In this document: positions 46,371 to 57,313 of the stretch, piece by piece
How positions within the stretch are numbered: the stretch's first letter is position 1
Layout: each line of letters opens with the position of its first letter
NCBI GenBank assembly: GCA_030681645.1
Contig: JAUXRX010000018.1
Coordinates: 124,001 to 188,000, forward strand
DNA from: Archangium sp.
Lineage (GTDB): Bacteria > Myxococcota > Myxococcia > Myxococcales > Myxococcaceae
DNA: 64,000 bases
Reading direction: 5' to 3'
The notes under the pieces: model-generated
Databases searched by the model: none
Told to the model about the DNA's origin: nothing
What the model saw: only the letters and a program-made list of their open reading frames with translations
Position numbers and translations under genes: made by a program

Positions 46371-47827
46371 TGGTTGGCCGAACGGCGCAGCTGGGGCAGG
46401 GCGCGCTGCTCGAGGACCCCGACGCCCGCGGTGTAGAGACGACCATCGCCACCCGAGGCGAGCGCCGTGACCGGGTACTCGAGCGCATAGGTGGCCTCGA
46501 AAGACCCGATGCGGAACAGGTGCAGCTTCCCCGTGGAGTCCAGCGCCCAGAAGTCGCCGACGATCAGTTGAGGCCCTTCGGCGTAGTCGACGAAGGTGAC
46601 CCCGCTCCGCGAGACGGTGATGGGCGCGATGCTGAAGGTCCGGCAGATCTTCCCGCCCTCCACGTCCCGCCCGGGCGAGCGAAACGGAGGCTGAAAGCCG
46701 CACCTCGCTCTGGCCTCGTAGCTATCGGCACCCCTGTAAGGCTCCGGGTCGCCTAACCGCATTCCTCCATCGGGGTCTCGGCTGACGAAGTGCTCTGAGC
46801 CATCAGCCAGTTTGACGTCCAGGCCCGACTCCCAGACCCTGAAGCCAATGGCCTCGGACCATGCTGGGACGGTCAGCTTCCCACTGGCTCCGAAGCTCGC
46901 ATCCAATGCTCCCGACACGTCGAAGCGAACGAGCGCGTTGGCTCCGGGATCGAGCACGGTGGCGCGCCCCTCGCCATCGATGTGCACATCGACAGGTCTG
47001 GTGAGGCCCTGCAGCGTGCGCAGCAGCTTGAGATCGGCGTCGAAGATCTTCACAGCCTGACCATCGATCGCGGCGACGAAGCGCGGCCGCTCCGGAGGGT
47101 CGAAGGGGAAGACCCGCAGCAGCGTGGGGTTCTGCACCTCGCGGGTGGAGTGGAGAACGGCCGCGTCTGCGGTCACGGCGAAGCGCGTGGTGCCATAGAC
47201 CCAGGCTCCTTCGACCTGCGTGCGCGCCACCACCTGGTAGCGGCCAGGGTTGGGCCACGCGTGGCTGGCCTCGGCGGACTCCTCGTCGAAGGTGCCGTCG
47301 CCGTCGAAGTCCCACTGCCACTTGCGCTCGGTCGCCGTGCCGATGGAAGCGCGCAGCCGCACCGGCACGCCCGGCTTGCCCTGCTGGGGCTCGGCCACCA
47401 CCGTCGCCGGCACGGAGGTGACGTCGGTGGCTGTCACGGTGCGGTGAATCGGACCCAGTGGCCGCATCTGGCGGGAGAGGGCGATCACGGTGATGCGATT
47501 GCTGCCTTCGGCGACCGGCACCCTGGGCGCGAAGAAGCGGCCGTCCTTGCGAAAGGTCACGGTGACCGAAGGAACGCCGACATGCCCGGTGGGCTCGTAG
47601 AACTCCTCGACGGGTGCGCCGACCACGCTGACGAAGGCGATCTCCGCGGGGTCGAACCAGCCAGAGACCGAGATCCACCGCCCTCGCACCGTGGCGCCGT
47701 CTTCCGGGCCGTCGAGCACCACGCCCTTCTCGGCGAGGTCCTTCGGAGCCGTCTCGGCCGGCGGCGTCGATTTGCAGGCCCCACAGCCCGTCAGCATCAG
47801 CAAGGTCAGGAAGCTCGGCAGCTTCAT
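46367..47827 (-). CDS. PKD-domain/propeller lipoprotein
   Basis: 486 aa from ATG 47827, preceded by GAGGAAAG; ATG 47845 and GTG 47854 are open too, the former overlapping a micro-ORF stop as ATGA. Lipoprotein signal LTLLMLTGCGAC. A bacterial Ig-like region (VVLDGPEDGATVRGRWISVSG), a PKD domain (WQWDFDGDGTFDEESAEASHAW, about 165-190) and a C-terminal NHL/TolB-like propeller (DLKLLRTLQGLTRPVDVHIDGEG) are visible. Its stop overlaps the start of the phospholipase-like gene, so the two exported proteins are co-translated. Confidence 0.7.
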   Translation of the reverse strand: MKLPSFLTLLMLTGCGACKSTPPAETAPKDLAEKGVVLDGPEDGATVRGRWISVSGWFDPAEIAFVSVVGAPVEEFYEPTGHVGVPSVTVTFRKDGRFFAPRVPVAEGSNRITVIALSRQMRPLGPIHRTVTATDVTSVPATVVAEPQQGKPGVPVRLRASIGTATERKWQWDFDGDGTFDEESAEASHAWPNPGRYQVVARTQVEGAWVYGTTRFAVTADAAVLHSTREVQNPTLLRVFPFDPPERPRFVAAIDGQAVKIFDADLKLLRTLQGLTRPVDVHIDGEGRATVLDPGANALVRFDVSGALDASFGASGKLTVPAWSEAIGFRVWESGLDVKLADGSEHFVSRDPDGGMRLGDPEPYRGADSYEARARCGFQPPFRSPGRDVEGGKICRTFSIAPITVSRSGVTFVDYAEGPQLIVGDFWALDSTGKLHLFRIGSFEATYALEYPVTALASGGDGRLYTAGVGVLEQRALPQLRRSANQ

Positions 47828-48137
47828 CGGCGGGACTTTCCTCATCGCGGACACCGCATGACGCAGTTGGACAGCACCAGCACCGACAGGAAGGTCTGCT
47901 GTCTCATGGGTCTCTCCGTCATCGCGGACACCGTTCAGACTTCACGCAGAAGGGCGCCCCACCGCGCATGCAGCACAGCGCCTCGGCCCCGAAGGTACAG
48001 GTGTCACAGGGGCAGGACGTGCAGCCCACCGCCGACGACAGCCGGTCGGCGCAGACGCAGGAAAGGGGGACAGGCTGCTTTTCGCCAGCCTGCAGGTCGC
48101 AAGCAGAGGGGGAAAAGCAGCCTGTCCCCCTTTTTCT
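47828..48137 (-). other. 310-bp region with micro-ORF and cysteine-rich gene remnant
   Basis: No full gene. On the minus strand, 47842-47907 is a 21-codon ORF (MRQQTFLSVLVLSNCVMRCP) with GGAGAG upstream, perhaps a leader peptide or the signal sequence of a shrunken gene. Upstream, 47919-48059 is an open stretch without a good start coding 46 residues with ten Cys (CVCADRLSSAVGCTSCPCDT and on). Both end in the same GGTGTCCGCGATGA (47842-47855 and 47919-47932). The large inverted repeat at 48062-48133 lies where the 5' part of the Cys-rich frame would be. Confidence 0.4.
48062..48133 (-). terminator. 22-bp perfect inverted repeat after nuoN
   Basis: AAAGGGGGACAGGCTGCTTTTC-type arms at 48062-48083 and 48112-48133, 28-nt loop, starting 5 nt after the nuoN stop. 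Could end the nuo transcript, though the following T tract is short; it also has the form of a dispersed palindromic element. Confidence 0.55.
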
Positions 48138-49721
48138 TCAGTGACCGAAGACCATGCCCAGCCGGCCGAACCACTCGGTGATCGGCCCGGGGATGATGCC
48201 CAGCGCCACCACGGCGATCGCCGAGGTGATCAGCGCGACCTCCGTCGTCCAGTGGCGCACCGGCACTGCCGCGTCGGCAGGCGCCGGGCGCATGAACATG
48301 TACACGACCACCCGCAGGTAGAAGTACACGCCCACCACGCTCGAGAGGATGCCGATCGCCGCCAGCCCCAGCAGGCCCGCGTCGACCGCGGCGCTGAAGA
48401 GGAAGAGCTTGCCTAAGAAGCCCACCGTCGGAGGCACGCCGCCCAAAGACAGCATGAAGGCCGCCATGGCGATCGCCCAACCCGGCCGGCGCTGCGCCAG
48501 GCCCGCGAAGCGCTCGAGGTCCCAGGTGTTGCCGCGGGTCTCGTCTTCACGCCGCTCGAGCGCCGAGATGGTGCCGAAGGCGCCCAGCGAGGTGACGGTG
48601 TAGCCCAGCAGGTAGAAGAGGATGCCCTTGTAGACGGCGGCCGAGACGTTCGGCACCAGGCCCATCAGCGGCGTGGCGCTGAGCACGCCCACGCTCTCTG
48701 CGCTGGCCGCGCCGGTGGGCGCGAAGAGCGCCGCCACGCCCAGCAGCAGGTAGCCCGCGTGCGCGATCGACGAGTACGCCAGCATGCGCTTCACGTTGCG
48801 CTGGGGCAGCGCCAGCAGGTTGCCGCCCACCATGGTGAGCAGGGCCAGCGCGCTGAACACGTAGAACGGCACCTCGGGAGGAATGCCCTTCACCAGGAAG
48901 AGCGCGGTGCGCACCAGGGCGATGAAGGCCGCGGCCTTCACCCCGGCGCTCATGAGCGCGGTCACCGGCGTGGGCGCGCCCTCGTACACGTCAGGCGTCC
49001 ACATGTGGAAGGGCACCGCGGCCACCTTGAAGGCGAAGCCCGCCAGCACCAGGCCCAGGCCCGCGTACACCAGGCCGGGCGAGGCGATGAAGGCCGCGGG
49101 CAGCGCCGCGCTCACCTCGACGAGCTTGGTCGCGCCGGTGGCGCCGTAGAGCAGCGCCGCGCCGTAGAGCAGCAGGGCCGCCGAGAAGGCGCCGAGGATG
49201 AAGTACTTGAAGCCGGCCTCCGACGGGCGCGGGCCGCGGCGCAGGAACGCGGTGAGCGCGTAGGTGGCGATCGACATCACCTCGAGGTTGATGAAGAGGG
49301 TGATGAACTCGGCCGACAGCGCCAGCAGGCTCATGCCCGCCGCCGCAAACAGCATCAGCGCGTAGAACTCGCCGCGCTCGGCGTTGCGGTGCTTCAAGAA
49401 CCCCGACGAGAGCATCACGGCCAGGCCGGTGCCCAGGCACACCATCGCCGTCATCCAGCTCGAGAAGGGGTCGAGCACCGCGTAGCCCTGCAGCGCCGCG
49501 TGCGCGGGCTCGAAGGCGTTGTTCACGGCCACGGCGCCGGCGACGAAGGTAGCCAGCGTCGCCAGCAGCGCCTGGTAGGTGCGGGTGGCCGAGACGAGGA
49601 AGACCTCGGACAGCATCAGCACGATGGCCGCGCCGACCAGCACGCCCGCCGGCATCACCGGGAGGAAGTCGTCGATGTGGAACTGGGGGATGGTCAGCGC
49701 AGCAAACAGAGGGAGGGTCAC
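48138..49721 (-). CDS. nuoN: NADH-quinone oxidoreductase subunit N
   Basis: 527 aa from GTG 49721, overlapping the nuoM stop (GTGA). One of three antiporter-like proton-pumping membrane subunits of complex I, about 14 helices. Family marks: LFINLEVMSIATYALTAFLRR (helix TM5 with the conserved Glu), FKVAAVPFHMWTPDVYEGAP (TM7-8 with the conserved Lys) and RMLAYSSIAHAGYLLLG. Last gene of the nuoEFJKLMN cluster; followed by a strong inverted repeat. Confidence 0.93.
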   Translation of the reverse strand: MTLPLFAALTIPQFHIDDFLPVMPAGVLVGAAIVLMLSEVFLVSATRTYQALLATLATFVAGAVAVNNAFEPAHAALQGYAVLDPFSSWMTAMVCLGTGLAVMLSSGFLKHRNAERGEFYALMLFAAAGMSLLALSAEFITLFINLEVMSIATYALTAFLRRGPRPSEAGFKYFILGAFSAALLLYGAALLYGATGATKLVEVSAALPAAFIASPGLVYAGLGLVLAGFAFKVAAVPFHMWTPDVYEGAPTPVTALMSAGVKAAAFIALVRTALFLVKGIPPEVPFYVFSALALLTMVGGNLLALPQRNVKRMLAYSSIAHAGYLLLGVAALFAPTGAASAESVGVLSATPLMGLVPNVSAAVYKGILFYLLGYTVTSLGAFGTISALERREDETRGNTWDLERFAGLAQRRPGWAIAMAAFMLSLGGVPPTVGFLGKLFLFSAAVDAGLLGLAAIGILSSVVGVYFYLRVVVYMFMRPAPADAAVPVRHWTTEVALITSAIAVVALGIIPGPITEWFGRLGMVFGH

Positions 49722-51499
49722 GGCAGCACCTTGGCGTCTGACGGCTGCAGCATGGGCTTCACCGGCTGGAGTTGCTGGAGCATCGTCGGCCGCGCAGGCC
49801 GGACCACGCCTTCGGGCAGCATCTTCACGGCAGCGGGCGCCGCCTGCGCCACCGCCACCTTCGGCAGCTGCCGCACGATCACCCGCACCGCGCGATCGTC
49901 GGCCGGGCCTTCACCCGCCGCGTACTGCGCGCGCGCCACGTAGCGGGTGGTGCTGGTGTTGAGCACGTCGAGGAAGGGCTGGGGGTAGAGGCCCATCACC
50001 GCGATCAACACGATGAAGGGCAGGGCCGCGATCAGCTCGCGCTTGTCGAGATCCTTGAGCCCCAGGTTCTCCTGGTGCGTCACCTGGCCGAAGAAGACCT
50101 TCTGCACCATCCACAACATGTAGGCCGCGCCGAGAATGACGCCCGAGGTGGCGATGACGCCGAACCAGAGCGGCAGGTTCGACTTGAACGTGCCCAGCAG
50201 CACCAGGAACTCACCCACGAAGCCGTTGGTGCCGGGCACCGCGATGCTCGAGAAGGTCGTGATCAGGAAGAACGCCGCGTACACCGGCATCACCCGCGCG
50301 ATGCCGCCGTAGTCGCTCATCAACCGCGCGTGGCGCCGCTCGTAGAGCATGCCGAAGAGGAGGAAGAGCGCGCCCGTCGAGATGCCGTGGTTGAGCATCT
50401 GGTAGGCGCTGCCCGTGGCGCCCTCGGGGGTGAAGGCGAAGATGCCCAGCATGCAGTAGCCGAGGTGGCTCACCGACGAGTAGGCGATGAGCTTCTTGAT
50501 GTCGCGCTGGGCCAGGCACATCAACGCGCCGTAGACGATGCCGATGAGCGCCAGCACCGAGAAGAACACCTGGTACTGCCGCGCCGCCACGGGGAAGAGC
50601 GGCACCGCGAAGCGCCAGAAGCCGTAGGTGCCCAGCTTCAGCATCACGCCGGCCAGCACGATGGAGCCCGCCACCGGCGCCTGCACGTGCGCGTCAGGCA
50701 ACCAGGTGTGCAACGGGAACATCGGCACCTTGATCGCGAACGCCAGCGAGAAGGCGAGGAAGAGCCACGGCCCGTAGCGGAACAACGCGAAGGCCACCGG
50801 CGAGAGCCCCGCGCCGTTGCCGTCGGGGTTGGCCTTGAGGTAGCCGGCCAGCTCGCGGCTCGCCCCCATCATGCCGTTGTACATCGTGGAGTAGTCGAAG
50901 CTGCGCGCGCCCGACGGCGCCGAGAGGAAGTACACGGCGAAGAGGGCCAGCAGCATCAGCACCGAGCCGACCATCGTGTAGAGGAAGAACTTCACCGCGG
51001 CCTTCTGCCGCTCCTCCGAGCCCCACACGCCGATCAGCAGGTACATCGGCACCAGCACGGCCTCGAAGAACATGAAGAAGAGCAGGGTGTCGATCGAACA
51101 GAACGCGCCGAACATCGCCGTCTGCAGCACCAGCAGGGCGATGTGGAACTCCTTCACCCGCTCCTGCACGAAGGTCCACGACGAGAGCACCACCATCGGG
51201 CCCAGCACGCCGGTCAGCAGCACCAGCGCCACCGAGAGGCCGTCGACGCCCACGTGGTAGCTGACGCCCGCGTCGGCCAGCCACTCCATGCGGTACTCGA
51301 GCTGGAACTCGACGGGCGAGCGCACCTCGAAGCGCGCCCACGCCCACACGGTGGTGAGGAAGCTGCCGATCATGCCGGCCAGCGTGATGGCGCGAATCTG
51401 CCCCTTCTCGTCCTTCGGCAGGAAGGCCACCAGGGCCGCCACCACGAGGGGGAAGAAGATGACCAGGTTCAGGATGCGGGAGTCGAAGATGGAATTCAT
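49718..51499 (-). CDS. nuoM: NADH-quinone oxidoreductase subunit M
   Basis: 593 aa, ATG 51499; E. coli NuoM has 509. Proton-pumping subunit. Marks: FYHVGVDGLSVALVLLTG-like start of the antiporter core (YHVGVDGLSVALVLLTGVLG), FFEAVLVPMYLLIGVWG with the conserved Glu, KVPMFPLHTWLPDAHVQAP and KKLIAYSSVSHLGYCMLG. The last 75 residues (after FLDVLNTSTTRYVARAQYAA) are an extra hydrophilic, Pro/Gln/Val-rich tail not expected in NuoM. 82 bp from the nuoL stop, a gap occupied by a repeat. Confidence 0.93.
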   Translation of the reverse strand: MNSIFDSRILNLVIFFPLVVAALVAFLPKDEKGQIRAITLAGMIGSFLTTVWAWARFEVRSPVEFQLEYRMEWLADAGVSYHVGVDGLSVALVLLTGVLGPMVVLSSWTFVQERVKEFHIALLVLQTAMFGAFCSIDTLLFFMFFEAVLVPMYLLIGVWGSEERQKAAVKFFLYTMVGSVLMLLALFAVYFLSAPSGARSFDYSTMYNGMMGASRELAGYLKANPDGNGAGLSPVAFALFRYGPWLFLAFSLAFAIKVPMFPLHTWLPDAHVQAPVAGSIVLAGVMLKLGTYGFWRFAVPLFPVAARQYQVFFSVLALIGIVYGALMCLAQRDIKKLIAYSSVSHLGYCMLGIFAFTPEGATGSAYQMLNHGISTGALFLLFGMLYERRHARLMSDYGGIARVMPVYAAFFLITTFSSIAVPGTNGFVGEFLVLLGTFKSNLPLWFGVIATSGVILGAAYMLWMVQKVFFGQVTHQENLGLKDLDKRELIAALPFIVLIAVMGLYPQPFLDVLNTSTTRYVARAQYAAGEGPADDRAVRVIVRQLPKVAVAQAAPAAVKMLPEGVVRPARPTMLQQLQPVKPMLQPSDAKVLP

Positions 51500-51504
51500 G
51501 GAGC

Positions 51505-51581
51505 GGACCCGCCAGCAGCGGAACGCTGCGCGAGACAGACGGGAGCGAAGCGGACGTCTGGCCGAGGGGAAGCGACCCAGA

Positions 51582-51582
<1 letters not shown>
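51505..51582. repeat. Diverged relative of the selB 87-bp repeat between nuoL and nuoM
   Basis: Shares the order GCGGA, GCGGAACGC, GGAGCGAAGCG, CTGG and GAAGCGACC with the selB units, with about two thirds of positions alike by eye. It fills nearly the whole intergenic gap. Confidence 0.45.
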
Positions 51583-53759
<2,177 letters not shown>

Positions 53760-53769
53760 GTGGGTCCCC

Positions 53770-54081
53770 TCAGTGCTTCATCGACTGAATTTCCTCGATG
53801 TTGACCGTGCCCCTGGCACGGAACACCGAGATGACGATGGCCAGGCCCACGGCGGCTTCAGCCGCGGCCACGGCGATGATGAAGAAGGCGCTCAGGTGCC
53901 CCAGGTCGTCGCCGCGCGCGCGGGCGAAGGCGAGGAACGTGAGGTTCGCGGCGTTGAGCATGAGCTCGATGCACATGAACACCACGAGCGCGTTGCGGCG
54001 GATGAGCACGCCGAACATGCCGAGGCAGAAGAGCGCCGCGGCGAGAATGAGGTAGTGCGAGGTCGAGATGGTCTGAATCAC
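53770..54081 (-). CDS. nuoK: NADH-quinone oxidoreductase subunit K
   Basis: 103 aa from GTG 54081. Small three-helix membrane subunit. Conserved glutamates of the proton path are present in FMCIELMLNAANLTFLAF (TM2) and AVAAAEAAVGLAIVIS (TM3). 9 nt from the nuoJ stop. Confidence 0.94.
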   Translation of the reverse strand: MIQTISTSHYLILAAALFCLGMFGVLIRRNALVVFMCIELMLNAANLTFLAFARARGDDLGHLSAFFIIAVAAAEAAVGLAIVISVFRARGTVNIEEIQSMKH

Positions 54082-54090
54082 AAGGCCCCT

Positions 54091-54612
54091 TCAGATGCGC
54101 GGCTTGGCGACGACGACGGCGCCGAGGATGGCCACCAACAGCAGCAGCGACACCGCTTCGAACGGGAACAGCCACTGCGTGTACATGATCTCGCCCAGGT
54201 GCTTGATGCTCCCGAAGTCCTTGAGCTTCGCGCCGTCGGTCGTCCACGCCAGCTCGGTCGCCGGCAACCTGCGGAACACCGCGGTGAGCGCCACGAACAG
54301 CCCGACCACCGACGCGCCGCCCGCGATGCGCGTGGGCGAGAACGTCATCACCGGCCCCTGGTCAGAGAGGGACAGCAGCATGATCACGAAGAGGAAGAGC
54401 ACCATGATGGCGCCCGCGTAGACCAGCACCTGCAGGGCCGCGATGGTGTGCGCCCAGAGCAGCACGTAGATGCCCGAGAGGAAGAAGAAGGTCGCCACCA
54501 GCGACATGGCCGACGCGATGGGGTTGCGCGCGAAGATGACGCCCAGCGACGCGGCGATGGTGCTCACCGCGAAGACCCAGAACAACACCTGCTCCACGAG
54601 GACGCTGTTCAC
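54091..54612 (-). CDS. nuoJ: NADH-quinone oxidoreductase subunit J
   Basis: 173 aa from GTG 54612, which overlaps the nuoF stop as GTGA. Five-helix membrane subunit beside NuoK; the TM3 region with the pi-bulge is LLWAHTIAALQVLVYAGAIMVLFLFVIMLL. Directly follows nuoF, so the usual nuoG, nuoH and nuoI genes are absent between F and J. Confidence 0.93.
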   Translation of the reverse strand: MNSVLVEQVLFWVFAVSTIAASLGVIFARNPIASAMSLVATFFFLSGIYVLLWAHTIAALQVLVYAGAIMVLFLFVIMLLSLSDQGPVMTFSPTRIAGGASVVGLFVALTAVFRRLPATELAWTTDGAKLKDFGSIKHLGEIMYTQWLFPFEAVSLLLLVAILGAVVVAKPRI

Positions 54613-55946
54613 TTGAACTCCCCGAACGCGCCCCAGGGCTTGTCGCCATGCGGGCAGCACTTCTGCGTGATGTGCTCCTCGAACTCCTTGCGGAACTTGG
54701 TGAGGAAGGCCTGGGCCGGCAGCGCCCCGGCGTCACCCAGCGCGCAGATGGTGGTGCCCAGGCCGATGGGCGGCCAGGGCGCGATGCCGCGGGCCACCTG
54801 CTCGATGGTGTCGAGGTCGGCCAGCTCGCCGCGCCCCTCTTCGATCTTCCGGAACAGCCGGGCCAGCCACGGCTGCCCCTCGCGGCAGGGGGTGCATTGG
54901 CCGCAGGACTCCTCGGCGTAGAAGCGGGCCACTCGCCACGCGCAGCGCACGATGCAGGTGCTGTCGTCCATCACCATGATGCCGCCTGAGCCGGCCATGG
55001 AGTTGGTGGGCTTGAAGGCGTCGAACTCGAGCTTCACGTCGAGCTCGTCGGCGGTGAGCACGGGCGCCGAGCTGCCGCCGGGCACCACGGCCTTCACCGC
55101 GCGGCCCTCGGGCATGCCCTGGCCGTAGGCCTTGTCGAAGATGAGCTCGCGCAGCGAGGTGTCCATCGCCACTTCGTAGGTGCCGGGGCGGTTGACCGAG
55201 CCGGACAGGGTGACCAGGCGGGTGCCGCCCGACTTGCCCAGGCCCAGCTTCATGAACCAGTCCGAGCCCTTCTCCACGATGCGGGGCAGGGCGGCGATGG
55301 TCTCGACGTTGTTGACCACCGTGGGGCAGCCGAAGAGGCCGACCACGGCGGGAAAGGGCGGCTTGAGGCGGGGCCAGCCCTTCTTGCCTTCCAGCGACTC
55401 GAGCAGGGCGGTCTCTTCGCCGCAGATGTACGCGCCAGCGCCGCGCACCTGGTAGACGTTGAGCTCGAAGTCCGTGCCCATCAGCTTCTTGCCGAAGATG
55501 CCGGCGGCGTTCGCCTCGGCGATCGCCCGGTCGAGCACCTCGGACGGGTACTTGAACTCACCGCGCGCGTAGATGTAGCAGGCGTGCGCGCCCAGGGCGT
55601 AGCAGGCGATGCCGATGCCCTCGAGCAGCAGGTGTGGATCGTTCTCGAGGATGAAGCGGTCTTTCGCGGTGCCCGGCTCGGACTCGTCGGCGTTGACCGC
55701 GAGGTAGCGGGGCTTGTTGTTCTTCTCGAGCGAGGGCACGAACGACCACTTGAGCCCCGTGGGGAAACCGGCGCCGCCCCGGCCGCGCAGGCCCGACTTC
55801 TTCACCTCGTCGGTGATGGCGGCGGGCTGCATGCCGAGCGCCTTCTTGAGCTGCTCGTAGCCGCCCTGCTTCTGGTAGCCGGCCAGGGTGTTGTTGCCCG
55901 GCTTGTCCCAGTCGCGGGTCATCACCTTCTCAGCGAGCACGGTCAT
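54609..55946 (-). CDS. nuoF: NADH-quinone oxidoreductase subunit F
   Basis: 445 aa from ATG 55946, overlapping the nuoE stop by ATGA. Binds NADH and FMN and holds Fe-S centre N3. Marks: GRGGAGFPTGLKWSF, AVNADESEPGTAKDR, GAGAYICGEETALLESLEG, and the cluster ligands SCGQCTPC with a fourth Cys in TTICALGDAG. A long open frame upstream of this ATG is a shadow of nuoE. Confidence 0.94.
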   Translation of the reverse strand: MTVLAEKVMTRDWDKPGNNTLAGYQKQGGYEQLKKALGMQPAAITDEVKKSGLRGRGGAGFPTGLKWSFVPSLEKNNKPRYLAVNADESEPGTAKDRFILENDPHLLLEGIGIACYALGAHACYIYARGEFKYPSEVLDRAIAEANAAGIFGKKLMGTDFELNVYQVRGAGAYICGEETALLESLEGKKGWPRLKPPFPAVVGLFGCPTVVNNVETIAALPRIVEKGSDWFMKLGLGKSGGTRLVTLSGSVNRPGTYEVAMDTSLRELIFDKAYGQGMPEGRAVKAVVPGGSSAPVLTADELDVKLEFDAFKPTNSMAGSGGIMVMDDSTCIVRCAWRVARFYAEESCGQCTPCREGQPWLARLFRKIEEGRGELADLDTIEQVARGIAPWPPIGLGTTICALGDAGALPAQAFLTKFRKEFEEHITQKCCPHGDKPWGAFGEFK

Positions 55947-56431
55947 GACAGCTTCTCCAGGAGCGCATCGACCTTCGCCTTCGTCAGGCTCTCGTGATGG
56001 TCCTCGTTGATCTGCAGGCAGGGCGCCGTGCCGCACGAGGCGAGGCACTCGGTCTCGCGCAGGAAGTACTTCTCGCCGTTCTCGCCGGCCTTCGTGGCCA
56101 GCTTCTGCTCGAGGTACGCGAGCATGCCCTCGGCGCCGCGCAGGGCGCAGGCCAGGTTGGTGCACACGTCGATCACGTAGGTGCCCGGCTTCTTCGTGTG
56201 GAACATCACGTAGAAGGTGGCGACCTCGTAGGCCGCCTCCACCGTGCTCTCGAGTCGCTTCGCGACCAGCTGCATGCCCTCGGGCGGCAGCCACGTCTTG
56301 AGCGACTGGAGGAGGCGCAACGCCGGCAACATCGCCGCGCTCTTCCGATCAGGGGGGTAGTGCGAGAGCAACTCGGCGATACCCGCATCGAACTTCTTCT
56401 GCTCGTCTGCGGTGAACAGGGGCTCCGACAT
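55943..56431 (-). CDS. nuoE: NADH-quinone oxidoreductase subunit E
   Basis: 162 aa from ATG 56431. 24-kDa subunit with the [2Fe-2S] centre N1a; ligands Cys90 and Cys95 (CTNLAC) and Cys129 and Cys133 (CLASC). First gene of the cluster. A TTGACG at 56464-56469 on the minus strand, 17 nt upstream of a poor -10 (TACGAA), could be its promoter and would give an almost leaderless mRNA. Confidence 0.93.
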   Translation of the reverse strand: MSEPLFTADEQKKFDAGIAELLSHYPPDRKSAAMLPALRLLQSLKTWLPPEGMQLVAKRLESTVEAAYEVATFYVMFHTKKPGTYVIDVCTNLACALRGAEGMLAYLEQKLATKAGENGEKYFLRETECLASCGTAPCLQINEDHHESLTKAKVDALLEKLS

Positions 56432-56446
56432 GGCGGCGGGTTCGTA

Positions 56447-56469
56447 GAAGCATCCCTGTGAATCGTCAA
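56447..56469 (-). promoter_or_regulatory. Possible sigma-70-type promoter for nuo operon
   Basis: TTGACG (56464-56469, minus strand) then 17 nt then TACGAA. The -35 is good, the -10 poor; placed 60-70 nt downstream of the ceramidase gene's stop codon. Confidence 0.3.
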
Positions 56470-56499
56470 CGAAATCCTTGGATTGCCGAATCGGCCTGA

Positions 56500-57228
56500 T
56501 CAGCGAAAGAGCGCTTTGAACTGCCGATAGTGCAGGTGGGCGAAAGCCATGCTGATGGACCCGAACACGTGCCAGATGGCGTGGCCCTGGAACACGTGGT
56601 CCTTCGGGTCGCACCGGGCGCCCGTCGCGTCAGAGGCCGAGAAGGCGAACGCGATGGCCACCGCCACCAGCGACAGCCCGAGAAAACGGTAGCTGGGCGC
56701 TCTCGACGCCCGGCTCGCCAGCGCCTCGGTGAGGAGGATCAGCACCAGCATCACCGCCACGATGCCCTGCACCGGCAGGTTGAGCTTGGCCACCACCACG
56801 GTGAAGACGGTGAGCCCGCCGATGGAGAGATACAGGGTCTTGAAGAGCTTGTCGGCCCCCAGCTTCCCCATGCGAATGAGGTTGAGCAGCAGCACCAGGC
56901 CAAAGAAGAAGTACATGCCCCAGAAGTCGAACACCTGCGTCACGAAGGTGACGCTCGCGTGGTAGACGAACGAGGTCGTGCCCACCCAGAAGGCCACCGG
57001 CGCCCAGAAGCGCAGGGTGCGGCTCTCGTCTTTCCGGGTGAACCACCACAGCCAGCCCGCGACCACGATGTACGCGAGGTTGCTCCAGGTGTTGGCGGGC
57101 TCGGCGATGAGGCTGCAGAGCGTCTCCTCGCACCACTTCACGTTGGGGAGGCCCCCGAGCTCGCGCAGGGGCGTCCACACACACTCGGGGTTGCTGATGT
57201 TCGGGTAGTCGGCAAAGGACTGAGCCAT
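56500..57228 (-). CDS. Ceramidase-domain (CREST family) membrane hydrolase
   Basis: 242 aa, about seven membrane helices. CREST-superfamily hallmarks of alkaline ceramidases: WCEE near the N-terminus, EPANTWSNLAYI, SFVYHASVTFVTQVFDFWGMYFF (zinc His and Asp), and GHAIWHVFGSISMAFAHLHYRQF near the C-terminus (zinc His pair). Animal homologues cleave ceramide to sphingosine and fatty acid; myxobacteria make ceramides and sphingolipids, so a lipid substrate is plausible, but bacterial members are largely untested. Lies upstream of nuoE in the same direction. Confidence 0.85.
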   Translation of the reverse strand: MAQSFADYPNISNPECVWTPLRELGGLPNVKWCEETLCSLIAEPANTWSNLAYIVVAGWLWWFTRKDESRTLRFWAPVAFWVGTTSFVYHASVTFVTQVFDFWGMYFFFGLVLLLNLIRMGKLGADKLFKTLYLSIGGLTVFTVVVAKLNLPVQGIVAVMLVLILLTEALASRASRAPSYRFLGLSLVAVAIAFAFSASDATGARCDPKDHVFQGHAIWHVFGSISMAFAHLHYRQFKALFR

Positions 57229-57313
57229 GGGCGCGCGACAGACAACGCGCCGCAGCCCGCGTCAACGAAACGCCGCCCGACATTTCCCGAAGGTTGTGAA
57301 GGTTCCTGGCTGG

